Part shown: positions 62,529 to 64,000 of the stretch, piece after piece
How positions within the stretch are numbered: the stretch's first letter is position 1
How the letters are laid out: each line of letters opens with the position of its first letter
Assembly (NCBI GenBank): GCA_963758845.1
Contig: CAVWWX010000002.1
Coordinates: 1,054,001 to 1,118,000, forward strand
Length of the DNA stretch: 64,000 nucleotides
Direction: 5' to 3'
DNA from: JBDTSW01 sp963758845
Lineage (GTDB): Bacteria > Actinomycetota > Thermoleophilia > Solirubrobacterales > 70-9
Made by a program: the position numbers and the translations under genes
Notes under the pieces: generated by a model
Seen by the model: the letters and a program-made list of their open reading frames with translations, nothing else
What the model was told of the DNA's origin: nothing
Database searches by the model: none

Positions 62529-62924
62529 ATGTCGCGAGAGTACGTCCAGCGAATGCGCGAGGGCATCGAGGCGATGAACCGCCGCGACATCGACGCAGTC
62601 CTTGTGGGCATGCATCCCGAGGTCCGCTTCGAACACCGGCTCGCGGCGCTGCAGGGAAGCTTCGTCGGCGTCGATGGCGTCGGGCGGTGGTTCGCGGACC
62701 TGGCCGAGGCCTTCGACACCTGGCATATCCACTGCCCGGACATCCGTGACCTCGACGACCGGGTCCTTGCGCTCGGGACTATCCGTGCCACCGGACGGGA
62801 AAGCGGAGTCGAGACCGAGTTTCCCCTCAGCATCGTGGCGCGGTACGAGGATGGCCTGCTCGTCGATTTCGTCGACTACGGCGACAAAGAGAAGGCGCTT
62901 GAAGCCGCCGGACTGCGGGAGTAG
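62529..62924 (+). CDS. SnoaL-like protein 9
   Basis: 131 residues. MSREYVQRMREGIEAMNRRDIDAVL departs from the ENVE consensus. GVDGVGRWFADLAEAF, loop GRESGVETEF and tail KALEAAGLRE fit the family. First of a three-gene run. Confidence 0.85.
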   Translation: MSREYVQRMREGIEAMNRRDIDAVLVGMHPEVRFEHRLAALQGSFVGVDGVGRWFADLAEAFDTWHIHCPDIRDLDDRVLALGTIRATGRESGVETEFPLSIVARYEDGLLVDFVDYGDKEKALEAAGLRE

Positions 62925-62927
62925 GCG

Positions 62928-63323
62928 GTGCCGGAGGAGAACGTGGAGAATTACGGTCGGGCCGCCACCGCCTGGGCCCGTGGGGATCTCGATGCCGCTC
63001 TGGCGTTTGCCGACGAGGACGCGGAGATCATCTCTCGCGTGGTCGGCGTGGAGGGCAGCTATCGCGGTCACGACGGAGTCCGTCGCTGGTGGCAGGACCT
63101 GCACGACACGTTCCCCGACTGGGACGCCGAGGTGGGCGAGGTCCGGGCGCTGGGCGACGCGACGCTTGCCGCGCTGCATATTCAAGGCCACGGCGCTGAA
63201 AGTGGCGCTCCCATTGACCTCACGATGTGGCACCTGGCCCACTGGCGAAACGGTCGGATGGTCCGGTTGAGCAGCCACGACAGCGAGGCGGAAGCACTCG
63301 AAGCCGCCGGGATCGAGGGCTAG
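62928..63323 (+). CDS. SnoaL-like protein 10
   Basis: 131 residues from GTG 62928. MPEENVENYGRAATAWARGDLDAALAF, SYRGHDGVRRWWQDL, loop GAESGAPIDL, tail EALEAAGIEG. Joined to member 9 by TAG-GCG-GTG. Intact. Confidence 0.86.
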   Translation: MPEENVENYGRAATAWARGDLDAALAFADEDAEIISRVVGVEGSYRGHDGVRRWWQDLHDTFPDWDAEVGEVRALGDATLAALHIQGHGAESGAPIDLTMWHLAHWRNGRMVRLSSHDSEAEALEAAGIEG

Positions 63324-63326
63324 GCG

Positions 63327-63737
63327 ATGTCGGAGGCGAATCTGGAGACCGCCCGGCGAGCGTACGACGCCTGGATCCGAGACGACCTCGATGCTTTCCT
63401 CGCCGAACTCGACCCCGAGGTGGTGTGGCACACAGCCATCGAGGGGACGGCCGAGGGCGAGGCCACGATATACCGAGGTCACGACGGGGTTCGGCAGATC
63501 TGGAAGGACTACCGCGGCGAGGTGTTCAGCCGGATGGAGGTATCGGAGACCGAGCTGATCGACCTCGGCGATTCGGTCCTGCGGCTGGGTCGGATCACAG
63601 TCACCGGGCAGGCCAGCGGGGTGGAGATCGAGAGCGAGCTCGCCCAGCATGTCGTCATACGTGACGGCCTGATCGTCTCCTCGCGTGACTACCTCAGCCA
63701 CGCCGATGCCCTCGAGGCCGCGGGACTGCGGAAGTAG
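63327..63737 (+). CDS. SnoaL-like protein 11
   Basis: 136 residues. MSEANLETARRAYDAWIRDDLDAFL, IYRGHDGVRQIWKDYRGEVF, loop GQASGVEIE, tail DALEAAGLRK. Joined to member 10 by TAG-GCG-ATG. Followed by repeat G. Confidence 0.86.
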   Translation: MSEANLETARRAYDAWIRDDLDAFLAELDPEVVWHTAIEGTAEGEATIYRGHDGVRQIWKDYRGEVFSRMEVSETELIDLGDSVLRLGRITVTGQASGVEIESELAQHVVIRDGLIVSSRDYLSHADALEAAGLRK

Positions 63738-63743
63738 CGCGCA

Positions 63744-63892
63744 GGACGAGAAGCGGTAGCGCGGCTATGCGCCCAGGCGCACTCGCTCGACGATCCGTGG
63801 GTGGTAGCGAGGAACGAATCGGGCCACCTATCGGATTTACCTGCGACGCACGAACCTAGGCGTGCCGAGGCATCCGCTTTGCATGGAAAGCG
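63744..63892. repeat. Array repeat, copy G
   Basis: GGACGAGAAGCGGTAGCGCG, the core GGTGGTAGCGAGGAACGAAT, CTGCGACGCACG and the 3' hairpin CGCTTT-GCATGG-AAAGCG. The minus-strand reading ends FVPRYHPRIVERVRLGA but has a frame change before it. Confidence 0.8.
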
Positions 63893-63910
63893 CATACCTC
63901 CCGCTCGCGG

Positions 63911-63916
63911 GATACT
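63911..63916 (+). promoter_or_regulatory. GATACT start element of SnoaL run 5
   Basis: GATACT ends 9 nt before ATG 63926, with CCGCGGACG between; directly after repeat G. Confidence 0.55.
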
Positions 63917-63925
63917 CCGCGGACG

Positions 63926-64000
63926 ATGTCGGAGGAGAACGTGGAGCTGTGTCAGCGCGTGTGGGAGGCGTTCGGTGAACGTCGCGATGTCGAGGCGGGC
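63926..64000 (+). CDS. SnoaL-like protein 12 (cut by window edge)
   Basis: The first 25 codons read MSEENVELCQRVWEAFGERR, matching the shared head of the array. The remainder lies outside the window, so the array continues to the right. Identification rests on the head sequence and on the GATACT element and repeat before it. Confidence 0.75.
   Translation, partial: MSEENVELCQRVWEAFGERRDVEAG

Noticed and set aside
53388..63892. Seven regularly recurring repeats considered as a CRISPR array
   Set aside because: Repeats are 120-155 nt, diverged, spaced by whole genes and not by short unique spacers, and no cas genes are present.
53388..63892. Repeats A-G considered as an insertion sequence or its remnant
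   Set aside because: No terminal inverted repeats or target duplications are visible, and no transposase reading frame is contained in any copy.
53882..64000. SnoaL array considered as an integron cassette array with attC sites
   Set aside because: Genes are not each followed by a repeat; many are joined by only 3 nt. The repeats lack the paired R/L boxes of attC, and there is no tyrosine integrase. The nearby recombinase is a serine type and broken.

Overview
The window is high-GC DNA (roughly 70% G+C by eye) with many GTG starts, some TTG starts, tightly overlapping genes, a DhnA-type class I aldolase, CsrA, a NarL/NarX-type two-component pair, an LpqY-SugABC-like sugar transporter and a long run of SnoaL-like genes beginning MSxENVE. 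This suggests an actinobacterium, most plausibly of class Thermoleophilia (Solirubrobacterales/Gaiellales type). The class-level assignment is inference from gene content; no marker gene was compared.

Layout. 1-6.7 kb: mfd (5' end cut off by the window), a parvulin-type foldase, mazG, eno and an ftsB-like gene, a usual actinobacterial order. 6.7-18 kb: a surface-glycan locus with two large membrane proteins (the second broken by frameshifts), two tandem sulfotransferases, a GT28-like glycosyltransferase, a third sulfotransferase and a flippase. 18-26.3 kb: an HTH/acidic/Arg-rich protein divergent from csrA, a secreted nuclease, aldolase, a YbdK-type ligase, an inactive-looking rhomboid, an O-methyltransferase, a GNAT enzyme, a metallo-beta-lactamase-fold hydrolase and an R2lox-like oxidase. 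26.3-36.5 kb: a possible structured leader, a compact sugar transferase, a two-component system, tRNA-Leu(TAA), an ECF sigma factor fused to a zinc finger and membrane tail, an RTX-repeat secreted protein, an aldehyde dehydrogenase, two cell-envelope proteins and a HAMP adenylate/guanylate cyclase. 36.6-44 kb: a ThDP enzyme, a GH13 glucosidase and a complete sugar ABC importer. These look like one uptake-and-hydrolysis unit for trehalose/maltose-type sugars. 44-49 kb: a ParB-fold protein, a PfkB kinase, Ppx/GppA, an SDR, a small gene behind paired palindromes, a lipoprotein, an MpsC/DUF2294-like protein and initiator tRNA.

49-64 kb is accessory and partly decayed. A frameshifted serine recombinase runs antisense into the initiator tRNA gene. 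It is followed by a frameshifted MMPL transporter and then by at least twelve SnoaL-like genes (two frameshifted, one cut by the window edge), all on the + strand. The SnoaL genes share near-identical DNA at their heads and tails while their interiors differ. Runs of genes are joined by a fixed stop-GCG-start junction, runs are separated by seven copies of a 120-155 nt repeat, and five runs begin with the same GATACT element 8-9 nt before the start codon. A cupin gene sits between a vestigial SnoaL head and a vestigial SnoaL tail, as if it had replaced the inside of an array member. Also embedded are a decayed CarH-like B12 photoreceptor, a fasciclin protein and small membrane proteins. This array, with its recurring junctions and repeats, is the strongest candidate in the window for something undescribed.

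Across the window many first genes of transcription units have a TANNNT hexamer 6-9 nt before the start codon, which suggests widespread leaderless mRNAs. Frameshifts are confined to one gene near 9-11 kb and to 49-60.5 kb; more than 40 other genes are clean, which argues for real decay there over uniform sequencing error.
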